Positions 23,301 through 37,131 of a stretch of 64,000 nucleotides of DNA are shown one piece after another (positions within the stretch are counted from its first letter, which is position 1; every line of letters begins with the position of its first letter). The translations under genes were made by a program, and so were the position numbers. The stretch is from Begonia masoniana (taxonomy: Eukaryota > Streptophyta > Magnoliopsida > Cucurbitales > Begoniaceae), in NCBI GenBank assembly GCA_022432975.1, contig CM039506.1:17310121-17374120 (forward strand). The letters run 5' to 3'. The notes below the pieces were generated by a model, which did not search any database, had not been told where the DNA came from, and saw nothing but the letters and a program-made list of their open reading frames with translations.

Positions 23301-24052
23301 TTGCTATGGTTGGGAAGGTCTCTTTACATATGTTTCATTTCCCAACCTACTTCGCTCGATCTATGTGGGACTTGTGACGACCCCCTTTTTACGACCTGTC
23401 ACCTTCCGTTTTGCTCCGCAGACGTACAACCCTCCAGTTCTGGTTCGTGCAGCCCAGCATTACAATACGTGCTATTCGGGTCATCACAATCTAGTACTTA
23501 ACGTCAGTCCCGAATCCGTAGTCTAGTTCTCTGTGTGCACCATTCTGAAATCCAAAACGAAACAGCTTATGTCCTACATTATTCGGTCGTTGTCTATTAA
23601 ATGTCCGAATAGATTCGAAATGACATCCGAATCCGATTATCAATGTATACTATTGTTCTTGGCCATTGGAGAAACCAAACTGCAACACACGCTGAAAAAC
23701 AGAGCTTAACAACTACATTGTCTAACTCATACCTCTAGCGTAGAGTATCCGAGAAATAGCAAGGGAACTGGTCGTCAAAGGGAGGATTATTGGCAGGCAG
23801 AGAGTGAGAGCTCGAGAGAGAAAATCGCTGAAAGGAGAAAGTGTCGGCTACAGTGGCGTTGGTGAGGTTGAAAAATTTTCCATTTCCTTATATACGATCA
23901 CAACCCACCTTATTACAATTTTGTCACTCAACCTAGTTTCACACAATTTGGAGCAAATCTTGGTATTAAATTTAAATCAAAAGGTCCCAATAATAATGGT
24001 GACAGTTAAATCAGTTAAGAAAATCACCTGGCTAAAAATGTCGGGTGTTACA
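20326..24052 (-). mobile_element. 5' LTR of element Y (copy B), complete, with Cassandra array
   Basis: TGTAACGACCCC (20326) to GTGTTACA (24052) is 3727 bp, of which 1259 bp is the Cassandra array, leaving about 2468 bp, close to the 2367 bp of the X LTR. The leader 20165-20325 holds a primer site (TGGTATCAAAGC, one base off consensus). Features include a (TA)n run near 20407-20422, ACCGAT/TGACGTCA repeats at about 20640-21115, and intron 2 paired elements at 22063-22076 and 21505-21518. The right end abuts X protease with flank AAATG. Confidence 0.9.
22230..23488 (-). mobile_element. Cassandra TRIM array with three LTRs (copy B)
   Basis: Three LTR units (22230-22603, 22675-23043, 23116-23488) are separated by two internal regions of 71-72 bp, bounded by ATCTA at 22225-22229 and 23489-23493. 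Copy A has only two LTRs. The first unit is clean. From about 22680 the sequence is full of small gaps and changes, continuing to about 23655 beyond the array, while sequence on either side is clean. 5S-like blocks are present in all three LTRs. An LTR-shared tandem form is a known product of recombination, but poor consensus here leaves the extra unit doubtful. Confidence 0.8.
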
Positions 24053-25155
24053 AAATGAGTGTGTGGCTCCCGTATCTATAAGTGTATAAGCAGAAAATAC
24101 CACAGATCATAATTGTACCTATTATGACCGTATGCTGCACCACATCCTCATCTTCCATTAAAGCATAGACTCTTGGCGCTACTCTCACACGATTTGGTTC
24201 TGGCGGCATAGGGCAATATCTGACCATGTGTCCAACCTTGTCACATCTATAGCAACGGCCAGAATATAATTTGCATTTGCCATGGTGGTTCTTTGGCAAG
24301 TGGAACATAGAGGAGCTAGGGTCGCTTCTTTTTTCTTGATCATCATTTGGATTGAAGGGTCTCTTCACACCTTTCTGCTGTTGCTGCGGTCCTCTATTCG
24401 GTTGTGGTTGCCAACCTCTGCCCTGGCGCGGTGGTGGTTGAGTCTCCTGATGAACTTCCTTGGCGGTTCGCGTTGTCCTTGTACTGTTAACTCAACTTCT
24501 TCCAATTCCAAGGCCTTAGTTGCCACTTCGGAATAGGGTATGTTATGGATCCCCACAGTCTTCACTCCCTGAAAGAGGCTCAGCTTCAGTCCATGGACAA
24601 ACTGGTGAATCTTGTCTTCCTCATCATCCACCAGACGGGGTGCAAACCTGGACAAGGCCTCAAACTTACAGATGTAGTCAGCCACAGAACCGGTTTGGCG
24701 CAGCTGCATAAACTCCATCTTTTTGCTGGCCCGAACTGCTCGGCTAAAATACTTGTCATAAAAGGCCGTCTTGATCCACGCCCAAGTCATAGTTTCTGCA
24801 TTCGTAGTGCTCTGAATTGAGTCTCACCAATGCCTTGCACCCAATGCAAGATGAAAACAGCACATGTGACCTTGTCCCCTTCATCGACCTTGGCATACTT
24901 GAACATGTCCTCAATTGTCCAAATCCACTCCTCAGCATAAATAGGATCTGAAACTTGACCATTGAATACTGGAGGTCGAAGGCGGTGAAAACGCTCGCTT
25001 CCATTGTCGTGAGTCGTATTTGAGCTAGAATTCCCCTGCTCATCCTTAGCAGCCACCCACTGCTCAATTTGGTGGGACTGGCGAATAACCAACTCGGTTA
25101 GCTGAGCGATGGTGTTACTATCTTCATTGCTCTCTCTTTGTTGACCTCTTACCAT
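24053..25155 (-). pseudogene. Element X gag and start of protease (copy B)
   Basis: This is the same gene as at 2781-3887, starting at the ATG at 25155. It carries a CCHC knuckle near 24230 and a DTG protease triplet near 24080, then stops at the Y insertion. Frame breaks differ from copy A: this copy has one base less in the run near 24855, which moves the frameshift. The gag product would not be made from either copy. Confidence 0.85.
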
Positions 25156-25317
25156 TTTGAGATTTCTAAACAAGTAATCATAAACACATCTTAACGTAAT
25201 GACATTACTAAAATCATAGACACTTACAGTTGTTGGAGTGTGCTCATGTGACAATCTATGCTGGAAAGCAGTCTGCAGAATCGATTTTAGAACCTGGTTT
25301 TGCTCTGATACTATAAC

Positions 25318-27684
25318 TGTAACGACCCGAGTCTCCCAAACCCGATTTGTTACTCATGACATAGGACTGGACTAATAAATTTACGGAAAATTTTAAAATT
25401 TCTCTCAATGATGAAAATTCCATCTATAATCCTCGATTGTACAGCGGAAAACTCGATATGTAAACAACATTTATAAATAGACAAAACGTTAAGACTTTTG
25501 ACTGAGGGAATTGAGAATCAAAGGACATCTACCGATCGCAAACAACAAAACTTTTTCTCGTATCTGTCGATCGCAAATGACAAAACATAATCCCCACTTC
25601 TACCGATAGTATTAAACAACGACATCTACCGATTGTCACGTGCAACCCACTTGACTCATTAAACTTCTTCCGATAGAATTAAACAACATCTACCGATAGA
25701 ATTAAACAACATCTACCGATGGAATTAGACAACCTCTACCGATCACAAAGCGACAAAGCATAATTACCCACATCATCCGATCACAAGAAGACAAGACTTA
25801 TTACTCACTTCTACCGATTTACATGTGAATCACACGTGACATATTAAGCATCATCCGATAGAAGACTTCTACCGGTGAACAAGAAATTCCTAGCATTTGT
25901 CGATAGTGATAAATAGCATCTACCGATTGACATGTGCATCACACGTGACATATAAGCATCATCCGATAGAAGACCTCTACCGGTGAACAAGAAATTCCTA
26001 GCATCTGTCGATAGTGATAGACAACATCGACCGACGACAACATCTACGAATCGAGACATCCTGACTTTCACGGACTTCAACTTGACTAAAATAAGATTGC
26101 ACAGGTATATATCATAGACTCATCCAGAATATGTGTAGCGGAAGACTTAAATAAAACATAAATCATTCTATCTCCTCATGATCATTCTTAAACTTAGAAA
26201 TCCAGTCAGACAAATCCCAAAATCCATCGTGTCAAGAAAATTCCTTCCTACTTAATTTCAGTATGTATAATTCTTACTAACATCATAAGAGCAGTAACCA
26301 GGGGTCATAGTCGCCTTTCTATCCACAAATCTGTCACCCTGAGCTCCATCCAGCAACCAGTCTTAGACATCCTCACTGAATTTGGAATCCTCACCTGGTA
26401 CTTCTTCACCTACATCATAAGGTTTAAACTATAAGCCTAATGCTTAGTAAGGAGTGCAATGCTAACATGTATGCATGAATGCACAGTTGAAAAGAACACG
26501 TTTACATAATCATTTCTCATTACATTCTTGTTCATGTTCATGTTCATCGTTTACATCACGTTCTTGTTCATCATTTACATCATGTGGATTAAGGGAGGAT
26601 TTGTGCCGAAAAAGGGGTTGACAGTGAAAGTGTACATAGTCCCTTGCGGGCCATATTCATGGTCCTCCTTTTGGACAGTGACACACGTCAAACCGCCCCC
26701 AACCCTCTCTTAATCCTTGTTGCATAAGTTTCATGTTCATATCTTGATCGTGAAGGAAAACATGCACTTAAAATATTTTCATATGCTTGAAAAGGAAAAC
26801 AATCGTGAAGCATGAGTATGAGTATTCTCATTTCATCAGACTAAAAGGACAGCTCATTCATTTATCAAAAGATCACACTATCAACTCGAGTATCATAACC
26901 AAACAGACAATAGCACAGATAACCTTTGAACATTATAGACAACATCTACCTAGTACCCTTCTGATGTAGGGCCTTAATGGCCGGGAATCTTACTCACTCA
27001 CTTACCTAGTTTCCCTTAGCAACTTGAACACTTCACCTAGAACATTTCACATTACAGAGTTAAAACAAAATCCTAAAAGTTCTAACCAAAAGTCATACTA
27101 GAATCTAACGTACATGTATTTCTAAGTTCTTTAGTCAAGCACCTTATGTGCGTAGATCAAGTTTCCAGAACCTAAAATGACCAGATTCAACCAGCAACTA
27201 AACACAGTCGATTATCTTAATGTCCAGAATCGAATCGGAAATGTCATTACTAAACGCAGATTATAAATGTTACTACAATAACTATGCCATTGAAGAATCT
27301 GAAACTTCAAGTTCTAGCTGAAAACAGAGCTCTAAGTAACTAACCAACAACTACATTGTCTAAGCCTTACCTAGAGCGTGGATTGTCGGGGTGGAGACTG
27401 AAGAATTGATTGTCGATGGGGAAGTAGCTGGCCGAGAGGGAGCTCTGAAGAAAAAGGAAAATCGCCAAGAAAGGAATGTCAGCTACCGTGAGGTTTTAAT
27501 GAGGTTTAAGGATTTCCATTTACTATATATACTAAATAAAATCCTCCTTTATTACGGTTCTGCCACCACACAAATAGAAATTGAATAAGCTTTGACATTT
27601 AATTCTAAATCGAAAAAATCATTAATAGAGGTGACAGTTAAATCAGTTAAGAAAATCACTTGGCCAAAATTGTCGGGTGTTACA
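25318..27684 (-). mobile_element. 5' LTR of element X (copy B), 2367 bp
   Basis: This is nearly identical to 4050-6416, with the same leader introns, TATA box and ACCGAT repeat array (about 25520-26065). It abuts Z integrase at 27685. No gene is seen in it. Confidence 0.9.
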
Positions 27685-30600
27685 AATCTTTAAATAGACC
27701 TCATCACCTTCTTCAAATTCCAGTTTTCTCTGTGTCGTGTCAGCGTAGCTCTTCTGTCGACTCTGAGCTATCTCGATACGCTGTCGGATAACGGCAATCT
27801 TCTCTGCCGTTTGCTGTAGACTCTCAGGACCAATAATTCTGGCTTCACCAACCTCGTCCCAATATAATGGAGATCTACACTTTTGACCATACAAAGCCTC
27901 GTACGGAGCCATACCGATGGTAGTCTGGAAGCTGTTGTTGTAAGAGAACTCGATCAGTGGCAATGCCTGCTTCACGATCCCTGAAATTCCAACACACAAC
28001 TCTGAGCATATCCTCCAAAATCTGATTTGTCCTCTCTGTCTGACCATTAGTCTGAGGATGAAATGCCTTGCTGAAATTTAGCTGAGTCTCCATAGCTTTG
28101 TGCACACTCTTCCAGAACTTAGAAGTGAATCTTGGATCTCGATCTGAGACAATAGAAACTGGAACTCCATGCAGCCTAACAATCTCCTGCACATAAAACT
28201 CGGCGAGCTGATCCATAGAAGACGTCATCTTCACAGCTAAGAAGTGAGCTGACTTTGTCAATCGGTCCATAATCACTCAGATGCCATCATGACCTTTCGT
28301 CATCCTCGGGAGCCCCACAATAAAATCTGTGGAGATTTGCCCCCATTTCCACTCCGGAATCGGCAGTGGTTGTAATGTTCCGGCCGGTCTCTGGTGTTCT
28401 GCCTTAACTTGTTGACAAACTAAACAGGTTTCAACATATTTCGCAACTTCCCTCTTCATGTTCGGCCACCAAAAGTGTTGTTTTAAATCCCGGTACATCT
28501 TGGTACATCCTGGGTGCACAGAATAAGCTGAAGAATGAGCTTCGGCTAAAATCTCTTTCTTCAATTCTTCGTCGTTAGGCACGTACCATCTATGCCTGAA
28601 CTTCAGAATACCATCATCTGACAAGTTAAACTCAGACAAGTATCTAGATGTCATGCTTAATCGAATCTCCTCACACTCTATATCTTTCTGCTGAGCTTCA
28701 CGTATCTTATCCAGAATAGTCGGTCTGAGAGAAATGTTGGTGAGCATACTGGACAACTCCGCCACAATCTCCACATCAAACTTCTCAATCTCAGACCACA
28801 ACATAACCGACATCGCTGCAAGTGAAGGCTGACTCGTAGTAGGCATTCGGCTCAAAGCATCAGCGACCTTGTTCGCCTTTCCCGATGGTACTTAATCTCA
28901 AACTCATAGTCTTTGACGAACTCTAGCCAACTTCTCTGTCGCATATTCAGTTCCTTCTGCGTAAACAAATATTTCAGGCTTTTGTGGTCGAAAAATATCT
29001 CGCACTGCTGCCCATATAAGTAATGTCTCCAAATCTTCAGTTCAAAAACCACGGTCACTAATTCCAGGTCATGCGTAGGATAGTTCTGCTCATACGGCTT
29101 CAACTGCCGAGAAGCATACGCGATAACCCTCCCTTCTTGCATAAGTACGCATCCAAGCCCAACTTTAGATGCATCACAATATATGCTGAACTTATCGCCT
29201 TCAACAGGCAATGTCAACACTGGACTTGCGGTCAATCTCTGCTTTAACTCCATAAAACTGTTGTCACAAGCAACCGACCATATAAACTTCTCGTTCTTCC
29301 AAGTCAAACGTGAAAGAGGAACTGCAATCTTCGAAAATCCCTCTATAAACTTCCAATAATATCCAGCCAACCTGAGAAATCCACGTACCTCTCGCACGTT
29401 CTTAGGCTGTGGCCAATCTCTGACCACCTGAATTTTACTCGGATCCACAGAAACTCCTTCCTGTGATATGATATGGCCAAAAAAACTGACTCTATCCAGC
29501 CAAAACTCATATTTGGAGAACTTGGGATATAGCTGGTGTCATTACAAAATTCCTAGAACAATCCGCAATTGCTCTTCATGCTCCTCCTTCGTCTTAGAAA
29601 AAATCAAAATGTCGTCGATGAAAACTACAACGAACTTATCTAGATAATCCTTGAAGACGCGGTTCATCAAATCCATAAACGCTGCAGGGGCAATAGTAAG
29701 TCCAAAAGACATAACAAGGAACTCATAATGCCCGTACTTCGTTCAGAATGCCGTTTTCTGAATATCTTCCTTCCGGACCTTCAACTGATAGTAACCCGAG
29801 CGTAAGTCAATCCTGGAAAACACTCGAGCACCTTGCAGCTGATCAAACAAATCATCTATCCGGGGCAGTGGATACTTATTCTTCACTGTAAGCTTATTCA
29901 GCTCTCTGTAATCCACACACATTCTTAGGGTCCTGTCTTTCTTCTTGACAAATAGTACGGGCGCACCCCAGGGTGAAAAGTTGGGTCGGATGAAACCCTT
30001 ATCTAGCAACTCCTCAAGCTGAGTTTTCAACTCTCTCAATTCAGCAGGCGCCAATCTATATGGATTCTTAGACACTGGCACGGAGCTCGGATATACATCA
30101 ATGATAAATTTGATCTCCCTATCCGGCAGTAATCCGGGTAGATCGTCAAGGAATATCTATGAGAATTCTCTGACTATAGGAATGTCACTCGGCTTTACTC
30201 CGCTGAGCAACTGAGTATCAAGTACTGTGGCCAAATAAGTAGAGCACTCACCTTTACACTGCTCGTTGACCTTCATGGAATAGGAAATAGGCGATCCACT
30301 CAGTCTGTTCATCACCTGATAAGAAAACTCGGCTTTACTCGAGGGTCGAAAAGTCACAATTCTTGATCGATAATCGATGGTGGCGAAGTGCTGTGAAAGT
30401 CAGTCCATCCCTAAGATAAGATCGTAGATCTCTATGCCCATAACAATCAGGCGAGCATAGAGGGTATTGTTCCCAACCGAGACAATATTGCCCTGGACAA
30501 CATGACCTGACTGCATACGCTCTCCTGAAGGTAGCATCACACTATATTCTCATTTTGCTAACTCAGGCACAAGTTTCAGTCTAGACACACAAGCAGTGGA

Positions 30601-31761
30601 AACAAAAGAGTGCGTAGCTCCCGTGTCTTTCAAAGAAAATACCGCCACGCCCATAATCAATATGGTACCTGCTATCAACGAGGGCTGAGCCTCATCGTCG
30701 ATATCACCAGGCTCGATAAATGCAAAGATCCTCGGCATCACCCTCCTCTGGTCTGTGCCTAACTGCTCACGGCCCTGCTTCGGGCAATCTTTAACGAAGT
30801 GGCCAATTACTCCACACCGATAGCACTTATTCGTGCCCATTCTGCACTCTCCACTGTGTTCTTTCTCGCACTTAGGGCACCAAGGCATCTGAGAAGCCCC
30901 TTGTACCTATTTTTCCTTCCCTCGATCATTGCCTCCCTCTAAAGGCCTCTTAACGCCCCGTTGTTGTTGCTGTGGTTGTCCTCTCGGCTGCCAGCCCTCA
31001 TTTCTGAGCTGAGGGTGGATCTCATGAAAGAAGTCTTTAGCTGGCTCCCTTGGTTTGACATAGCTCTGATCAACAGCCTCAATCTCAAGTGCTCTGGCCA
31101 CTATCTCATCATAGGATACATTCCGCACCCCTGATATGGTAAGACTCTTCCGAATTTCTTAGCTAAGCCCCTGTACAAATCTGCATACCTTGTCTTCATT
31201 AACACTGACCTGACGTGGCGTGAATCGGGACAAAGCCTCAAACCTCCTCACATAGTCGGCAATCAAACCAACTTGCCGCAACTGCATGAACTCTACCATC
31301 TTCACCTCCCGCACTGTATGGCTGAAGTACTTGTCATAGAATATCATTTTGAAACTCTCCCAACTCATAATCGTTACATTGGTGGTTGTTTTGATGGAAT
31401 CCCACCAGAATCGGGCATCCAGTGCTAAGTGGTAGCTCACCAACGCAACCTTCTCTCCGTCCTCAATGCTTGCGTAGGCCAGCATGTCCTCCATGGTTTG
31501 AATCCACTCCTCAGCTGAAGAGGGATCCGCAGACTGCCCAAGCTTCTGGAATCTCTCCATCCCTCGATTACCGGGAGTCGCTGTCTCCCTTGCTCTAACG
31601 CCCTCTCGGTCTATTAGGGTTCCCAACTGTTGGGACTGTCTCTCCATCTGTTGAGCTTATCGCTCCATGTGTTGGGACTGTTGGGACTGTTGGGCAATAA
31701 AATCCTTAAGGTGGTCTATCGTATCGTCTCTATCATCTCGGTCATTTCCTCGACGCACCAT
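27685..31761 (-). pseudogene. Element Z gag-pol (copy B), decayed
   Basis: The minus-strand polyprotein starts at the ATG at 31761. Domains in order: gag core (31250-31550), CCHC knuckle (about 30800-30840), DTG protease (about 30620), RT (30080-29400, FIDDILIFS near 29610), RNase H (29200-28960) and HHCC and DDE integrase (28530-27900). Stops are visible near 31160, 30907, 30550, 30157 and 29743, so it is non-coding. The integrase C terminus is removed by the X LTR. Coding integrity of RT is slightly better than in copy A. Confidence 0.88.
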
Positions 31762-31926
31762 ATTTCTATAACTCCTGTAAAGGTTAAAGCAAATAACTCT
31801 AAGAAATCAAAATCAAATAAACTTTTAAACATACTTACAGTTGATGAAGGATGTCCGTGTAGTGGCTGTGCAGTCGAGCAGTCTACAGAACCGTTTTTAA
31901 AACCCGGGGGTTCTGATAGTATAAAT

Positions 31927-34563
31927 TGTAGCGACCCTAATACTGTACCCTTATTTTCCTATATTAATTTTTTTTTATCCTTATAAACTTTGTAACATTT
32001 GAGCGGAATTTAAATCATAGACTAAATTGCTAAAATCGTTCGAAAACTATTTGCTTAAAACCACTTAAACAAAACTTAAAACAATTGAAATAAAACAATT
32101 AAAACAAATGTTTAAAACAATTAAAAATATTTAAATCCTCAGCCAAAACACTGAGGGCAGAAGGAACATTTGTCCCAAAATCTATAGGGGCGATCCATTG
32201 GCTGCATGGCAGCCGATCGATCGGATACCCAAAAATTAAATCGCCCCCACATTAGGAGATCGATCGCCCACGATCGATCACCTAGGCGATCGATCGCCCA
32301 CGATCGATCACCATTGGGGGATCGATCGCCACACTCTCTGGAATTTCCAGAGAGTGGCGATCACCCCTGCCGATCGATGGCGATCGATCGGCAGGTTCTT
32401 TACCTCCTCTTTTTTTTTTTTTTTTTTTCTATTCTTCACTTCTTTCTTTCTTTTCCCTGCATACCTATACACATAACACACAACTTCACACTTTCATCAT
32501 AAACCACTCCATAAACATGTAACATACAATCGCTTAAACCTCACCCAAAATAAACGACTCAAAACACATTTAAAACATAACCCGATTTCATAAAAAATGA
32601 ACCGCGTGGATCCATTTAAAAAATTAACATTTCCTCCTGTTCAAAATCACCAAGCGGTTGTAAAATAAGTTTCCAAGACGTTTAAAAACATCAAAACATA
32701 AACCTATCCACTATCCAGATTCCCAAACATCCTAATATGTTCAACTACACAATTATAAAATCTATCGTGTTCCCAAAACATACATTTACTTCCCCCACGG
32801 GTCAAAAGGAGCCTCGACTGCCCAGCACACTCCCACGGGTCATCCTCCTTCAACTGCATCATTCCTCGGGTGGAGGGATCTCGTCCTCACCTATGTCAAG
32901 ATCACCTACACCATACAGACAATCTATAAGCTAAAGGCTCATCAAGTTTCGTAAATGCAAATGCATGTTGTGCATATGAGTTCGTAAATCATGGAACATT
33001 TTCTTATCTTTACATAGGTTGTCATCGAGATCTCAACCCGCTAAATGGAGAGGGCACGTCCTGCGGTTGGACAACCCTTTCCACCTAGCGGAGGGGGGTA
33101 CATGCTTGCAACACGCACAGCCATGCCTGAGCCCCACCTCGCATGACCATATAACATACATGGGTTCTTTTTAGATGCAGTATTGTGACCGACCCTTCTC
33201 AGCCTTCACAATAGGTCAATAGCCCCATTTCGGGCCACATCGATGCGGTATTGTGACCGGCCCTTCTCAGCATTCACAATAAGTCAATAGGCCCCTTTCA
33301 GGCCACATCACTATTTTCTTTAAAACATAGTGTGAAAATTCATTTTCTATGCATAATTGAAAACATGTGATGCATGAACAATTTATAACATAATGTAAAC
33401 ATACAACATACGTACCATCGAGACAATAAAAGCAATTAAAAGCACATCCTATAAAAGAACTAATCCTAACTACCTAACCAAAGCGTTTAAACAAACAATT
33501 CTACAATAACCCTCGCGCGACTTCGATATACGGTGTAGGCCTATCGGCCAGAGTAAGTCACGAGAACTTACCTCGTGCCTGCTGAACTTCAAGCTCCGTC
33601 CACGAGCATTGTTCACCTAAGCAATTTACAACATTCGCCGTTAAAAATGAGTTTAAACCGAGAAACGTCCAAATTTACAAACCCTTAACTAAAGAAATTT
33701 CTTAAAACTCTAATTTAACTTATTGAGGCATTTTTTTTATCGAGCGATGCACACTCGACACCTCAAAACCTCCATTAACGGAGTTTTCCAAACCTCAAAA
33801 TTTCAACAAACCTTAATATTCCACAATGGATAGACTAACCTTCATCCAATACGCCCAATATGTCCATTATATTCATAACTACGATAACCCTACCGATTTC
33901 TAACCCTAAATCACGTTTTTTGCAAAATCCTAAATGAAACCCTAATCGTTTAAACTCCGTAAAAATCGAAATAAACCTTCCTAAAACCTTAGAATTGTAC
34001 CTAAGGTCGAAATTGGAAAGGAAAACGTGAAGAACGAAGGTTGATCGGAGAAACGTTGATAAAGGATCGTGAAGAGCCGTCGCCTGGAGAAGGAGAATCG
34101 CCGGAGAACACAGGGGAAAAACACAAAAATCGTGAAGTGCTGGAGGAAGAAGAAGAAATGTTGTTTTTATTAAAATTTATCTTGGCAAATTACCATTTTG
34201 CCCTTCCTTTATTTTCTATTTGTTTCGTCCTTTGTTTCGTTATTTAGCTAACGATTTGGTTTCTCCAAACTTTCTTATTTCGCCAATAAATCCAACTTAT
34301 TACTAGGGTTCTATTAAAACTGTCCGTTCGCAAATCGGATCTCGTTTACTATTTTTACCACAATATCCTTTATATTACGAGAAACGTAATTCTCGTAAAA
34401 TTAGCGTTAAACTCCTAAAATTCTCAAAATTTTCTTAAAATCCAGATTAATTATTAAGATCGTAATAATGTTTTCTTTTCACGAAACCGACTTAATTTGA
34501 CATAATTACAAAAATGTCATTATATATATAATTACAGAATCCCGTAAAGAATCGGGTGTTACA
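31927..34563 (-). mobile_element. 5' LTR of element Z, K family (copy B), 2637 bp
   Basis: TGTAGCGACC (31927) to GTGTTACA (34563), followed by ACAAT as in copy A. The palindrome cluster is at about 32213-32398, a 19-base T run at 32410-32428, and the dimeric repeat at about 33170-33310. About ten bases longer than copy A through scattered one-base differences. No gene is seen. Confidence 0.9.
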
Positions 34564-36752
34564 ACAATACCCTTTATGCCCAGTTGATAGTTATGGGCAT
34601 AGAGCGGTATGATCTTATCTTAGGAATGAATTGGCTATCTCGCCACTTCGCCACCATTGACTGCCGATCCGGGTTAGTGACTTTTCGGCCACCAAGTAAA
34701 GATGAGTTTACTTATCAGGCGATGAATAGGTTAAGCGGGTTACCGGCTTCCTATTCCATGAAGGTCAGTGAACAGTTTAGAGATAGATGCTTGGTCTACT
34801 TGGCCACAGCGATTGATACTCAGTTGCTTAATGGAGTAAAGCCAAGTGACCTACCTATTGTTAAGGAGTTTTCAGACATCTTCCTTGATGATCTTCCAGG
34901 ATTACTGCCGGACAGGGAGATAGAGTTCGTGATCGATGTATATCCAGGTACAGGACCTGTTTCGAAGAATCCGTACAGGTTGGCGCCTGCCGAACTAAGG
35001 GAGTTGAAGTCTTAATTAGAGGAGTTATCGGACAAGGGATTCACCCGAACCAGTTTCTCTCCATGGGGTGCGCATGTTCTGTTCATCAAGAAGAAAGACG
35101 AAACTCTCAGGATGTGCATTGACTACCGAGTGTTGAACAAGTTGACGATAAAGATTAAGTATCCGTTGCCCCGGATTGATGACATGTTTGACCAACTGCA
35201 AGGTGCCCGAGTGTTCTCCAGGATTGACCTACGCTCGGGTTATTATTAGTTCAAGGTTCGACGGGAAGACATTCAAAAGACAGCATTTCGAACGAGGTAT
35301 GGGCATTATAAATTCCTTGTCATGTCTTTTGGACTTACGAATGCCCCCGCAGCTTTTACGGACTTAATGAACCGCGTGTTCAAGGAGTATTTGGACAAGT
35401 TTGTCGTTGTCTTTATCGACGACATCTTGATCTATTCAAAGACGAAAGAGGAACACGAAGAGCAACTGCGAATTGTCTTAGGAATTCTAAGGCAGCACCA
35501 ACTATATCCGAAGTTCTCTAAATGCGAGTTTTGGCTGGACCAGATAGACTTTCTCGGCCATGTTATATCTCAGGAGGGGATTTCTGTTGACCCGACAAAG
35601 ATTCAAGTGGTCAAGGATTGGCCGCAGCCTAAAAATGTGCGGGAGATACGCAGATTTCTCAGATTGGCTGGGTATTACAGGAAATTCATCGAGGGATTTT
35701 TTAATATCGCAGTCCCTCTATACCGATTGACAAAGAAGAATGAGAAGTTCGTATGGTCAGCTGCATGTGAGAAGAGCTTTCAAGAGCTACAGCAGAGATT
35801 GACCACGGCTCCAGTTTTGACACTGCCTGCTGATAGCGTCAAGTTCAGTATATACTGTGATGCCTCAAAGGTCGGACTTGGATGCTTGCTGCTGCAAGAA
35901 AGGAGAGTTATCGTCTATGCGTCTCGACAGTTAAACCCGTATGAGCAGAATTATCCAACGCATGACCTGGAACTAGCGGCTGTGGTCTTCGCATTAAAGA
36001 TTTGGAGACATTATTTATAGGGCAGCAATGTGAAATATATTCAGACCACAAGAGCTTAAAGTATCTGTTTACGCAGAAGGAATTGAACATCCGGCAAAGA
36101 AGGTGGTTAGAGTTCGTCAAAGACTACGAGTTTGAGATTAAATACCACCCGGGGAAAGCAAATAAAGTCGCAGAATGCCTACTGCGAGTTAGCCTTTGCT
36201 TGCCACGATGTCGGTGGCATTAAAGTCAAAAATCGAGAGGTTTGATGTAGAGATCGTGGCTGAATTGTCCAGTATGCTCGCAAATATTTTGCTAAGGATG
36301 ACAATCATAGACAAAATCCGAGAAGCTCAACAGAAGGACTTGGAGTGCGAGAGGTATCGATTGAGCATAGCCTCTGCGGGCCCGTCTGATTTCAGCTTGT
36401 CGGATGATGGCATATTGAGATTCAGGAACAGGTGGTACGTGCGTAACGATGAGGAGCTAAAGAAGGAGATTTTGGCCTAGGCACACTCCTCAGCTTATTC
36501 TGCGCACCTGGGAAGTACCAAGATGTACCGTGACTTGAAACAGCATTTCTGGTGGCCGAACATGAAAAGAGAGGTTGCTAGGTATGTAGAAACCTGTTTA
36601 GTCTGCCAGCAGGTCAAAGCAGAGCACCAAAGGACGGCCGGAACCTTACAGCCACTGTCGATCCCAAAGTGGAAATGGGAGCAGATTTCTATGGATTTTT
36701 TTGCTGGACTCCCAAGAACGACGAAGGGGCATGACGGTATTTGGGTCATAGT
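34564..36752 (+). pseudogene. Element U pol: protease end to integrase (copy B)
   Basis: Plus-strand pol starts mid-protease (LGMNWL near 34623). RT holds FIDDILIYS near 35417, RNase H CDAS near 35862, and integrase its HHCC near 36485-36610. Inactivating changes are a TAA at 35013-35015 and a TAG at 35247-35249, each where relatives have Gln. A one-base loss near 36018 and a TAG at 36478-36480 (Glu in relatives) follow. The frame is otherwise long (35322-36017 is open). The integrase is cut at 36752 and continues at 41599 after the K LTR. Confidence 0.9.
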
Positions 36753-37131
36753 TGTAATACCTGGTTTTACGGGATATTAATATTATATTATATGATGACA
36801 TTTTTGTAAATATGTCAAATCAAGTCCGTTTTGCGAAAAGAGAGCTTTATTACGATCCTAACGATTAATAGGAATTTTAATCCTAAAGACGATATTTTGG
36901 TCATAGTTGTAATACCCGATTTTACGGAATATTAATATTATATTATATGATGGCATTTTTGTAAATATGTCAAATCAAGTCTGTTTTGCAAAAAAAGAGC
37001 TTTATTACGATCCTAACGATTAATAGGAATTTTAAGAAATTTACGAGAATTTTTGGAGTAATAACGCTATATTTCGAGTAATTAAGTTTCTCGTAATATA
37101 AAGGACGTTTTAGTAAAAATAGTAAACGATG

